The notes below the pieces were generated by a model that saw only the letters and a program-made list of their open reading frames with translations, was not told where the DNA came from and searched no databases. The translations under genes and the position numbers were made by a program. 64,000 bases of DNA from Paludibacterium purpuratum (GTDB lineage: Bacteria > Pseudomonadota > Gammaproteobacteria > Burkholderiales > Chromobacteriaceae): contig NZ_SNZP01000002.1 in the NCBI RefSeq assembly GCF_004363805.1, positions 248,001-312,000 of the forward strand, written 5' to 3'. This document shows, in pieces, positions 63,107 to 64,000 of the stretch (position 1 is its first letter; each line of letters begins with the position of its first letter).

Positions 63107-63598
63107 ATGATCACGTACGATATGCTGATGCAGCAGTACAAAACGTTTGATAAAGCGCGAGACATGTATTGGGATCGCCTGGCAAAAGCTGCCATACAGC
63201 TAGCCAACGAACTCGAAGAATCGCTACACCTCACCGCCAAATTTTATGCAGAAGACGGGAAATCATATCGATATGTCGACATCGGCGAGGTGGTGGATGG
63301 AAAGTTCGTGCCGAAGAATCCACACCTGTTGAACGCTGATGATCTTTCATTGAGCTTTGCAATAAAGGTTGCCCTTGAAGTGGCACCGAACGCCTTCCCT
63401 AAGCTGTTCTTTTCCCAGCAAGTTTTGATCAAGGATACTGGCGGCCGATTGCAGGTTACGCTTGTTGGAAATAGCGAACACATTCTGTTTGTGACTGGTG
63501 CGGATGCAACGGGGAAATTTTCAGAAGTGGCTGAGCAAATCAAACAGAACATTGTTGATCTGTTAGACCCTGCAGCTTTTAACCCCGCTGGCGCCTAG
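63107..63598 (+). CDS. Phage hypothetical protein, 163 aa
   Basis: MITYDMLMQQYKTFDKARDM start, AAGG upstream. Helical N-part, then a beta-rich domain (YRYVDIGEVVDGKFVPKNP, GGRLQVTLVGNSEHILFV). Independent unit between two terminators. No family recognised. Confidence 0.6.
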   Translation: MITYDMLMQQYKTFDKARDMYWDRLAKAAIQLANELEESLHLTAKFYAEDGKSYRYVDIGEVVDGKFVPKNPHLLNADDLSLSFAIKVALEVAPNAFPKLFFSQQVLIKDTGGRLQVTLVGNSEHILFVTGADATGKFSEVAEQIKQNIVDLLDPAAFNPAGA

Positions 63599-63624
63599 AC
63601 AGCGCCTGATATTTTATTTTGATT

Positions 63625-63647
63625 GCCCCGCCAAGTGCGGGGCTTTT
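63625..63647 (+). terminator. Terminator
   Basis: 7-bp stem GCCCCGC/GCGGGGC (63625-63631 with 63637-63643), four T residues. Confidence 0.7.
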
Positions 63648-63667
63648 CCGTTTCTGGAGCCGTGATC

Positions 63668-63802
63668 ATGAAAACTTGGTACCTGCAAACCGATGGTCTG
63701 CGCCAGATGATCGACGACCATCTGCATGCCGGCTTCGAAGAGGTCGACACCTGCGAGGCCGAATCCTGGCTGCAGGCTAAGGCCATTCTGGCTGGGGAAT
63801 GA
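63668..63802 (+). CDS. Small phage protein, 44 aa
   Basis: MKTWYLQTDGLRQMIDDHLH and 24 more residues, acidic. TGGAGCC upstream gives a ribosome site. Start of a new rightward gene set, which probably leads to lysis or packaging genes. No family recognised. Confidence 0.5.
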   Translation: MKTWYLQTDGLRQMIDDHLHAGFEEVDTCEAESWLQAKAILAGE

Positions 63803-63804
63803 TC

Positions 63805-64000
63805 ATGCACCTCGAACGCTGCAAATCCGTGCTCGACGCGTGCCACCTCCGCGAAGGTCAGCATGTTCTCATGGCAACCGGCCGTGCTGCCAAGGTGGCC
63901 GTGATCGACCAGACTGTGATTCGCTTCGACTATTTCGAGCGCCGCGGCCCCGACGATTACGTGATTGTTCCGCGACACAAGGTGCCGGAGCTGGTTCGCG
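63805..64000 (+). CDS. Phage protein, N-terminal part (cut by window edge)
   Basis: 65 codons visible: MHLERCKSVLDACHLREGQH, then a beta-rich stretch (VAVIDQTVIRFDYFERRGP). Two bases after the preceding stop. Family unknown. Confidence 0.5.
   Translation, partial: MHLERCKSVLDACHLREGQHVLMATGRAAKVAVIDQTVIRFDYFERRGPDDYVIVPRHKVPELVR

Larger units (their letters stand above)
39906..64000. mobile_element. Lambdoid prophage, left part (continues past window)
   Basis: Integrase and excisionase-like gene at the left end, leftward recombination genes, CI/Cro immunity region with repeated operators, replication genes, RusA and a late-regulator candidate, in lambdoid order. No packaging, head or tail genes yet; these should lie right of 64000. 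It contains a diversity-generating retroelement and a homing endonuclease gene as guests. Confidence 0.92.

Overview
The window is about 40 kb of GC-rich bacterial chromosome followed by the left 24 kb or more of a lambdoid prophage that runs off the right edge. The host is probably a betaproteobacterium of the Neisseriales/Chromobacteriaceae type. That is inferred from gene style (potFGHI, trhP, a selD/mnmH/mnmC block, ClpB, tyrosine phenol-lyase) and was not tested with a marker gene.

Host part. 1-4962 carries the start of argS and a complete putrescine ABC importer (potF-G-H-I) with an attenuator-like terminator between potF and potG. 5725-9938 holds the tRNA hydroxylation protein TrhP and a two-domain M16 metalloprotease. 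10044-20166 is a Lap-type type I secretion locus: TolC-like porin, LapG-like periplasmic protease, a vWA/RTX secreted protein, a VCBS-only paralogue, a stand-alone protein resembling a LapA retention module, a LapC-like adaptor and a LapB-like ABC exporter. clpB (with a candidate sigma-32 promoter) and a chemoreceptor follow. selD, mnmH and mnmC form a wobble-uridine modification block. Then come a PaiB-like regulator, an MsbA-like ABC exporter, a thioesterase, a likely small RNA, a PLD nuclease, tyrosine phenol-lyase and an AT-rich stretch with a PAS-LuxR regulator and an EamA exporter.

Prophage part. The left end (about 39906) looks like the 3' end of a tRNA-Thr-type gene on the minus strand, followed by the tyrosine integrase. 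Leftward genes (41092-57761, minus strand) include small accessory proteins, a complete diversity-generating retroelement (reverse transcriptase, template repeat, Avd, two target genes with variable repeats), RecT and a YqaJ-type exonuclease. The immunity region has two groups of three 13-bp operators: one over the leftward promoter (55880-55939), the other between the CI-like repressor and Cro (58494-58566). Rightward genes cover CII-like regulation, replication (DUF1376 and DUF6475 proteins, candidate iterons), a homing-endonuclease insertion at the start of rusA, a putative late regulator and small exported or unknown proteins.

How it works together. In the prophage, the repressor would hold both early promoters through the same operator. 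On derepression the left operon, punctuated by intrinsic terminators, would express recombination functions and the retroelement. The retroelement would copy its template RNA with adenine-specific errors into the 3' ends of two target genes. In the host part the secretion locus would export surface proteins and LapG would release an anchored one, although no LapD was found here.
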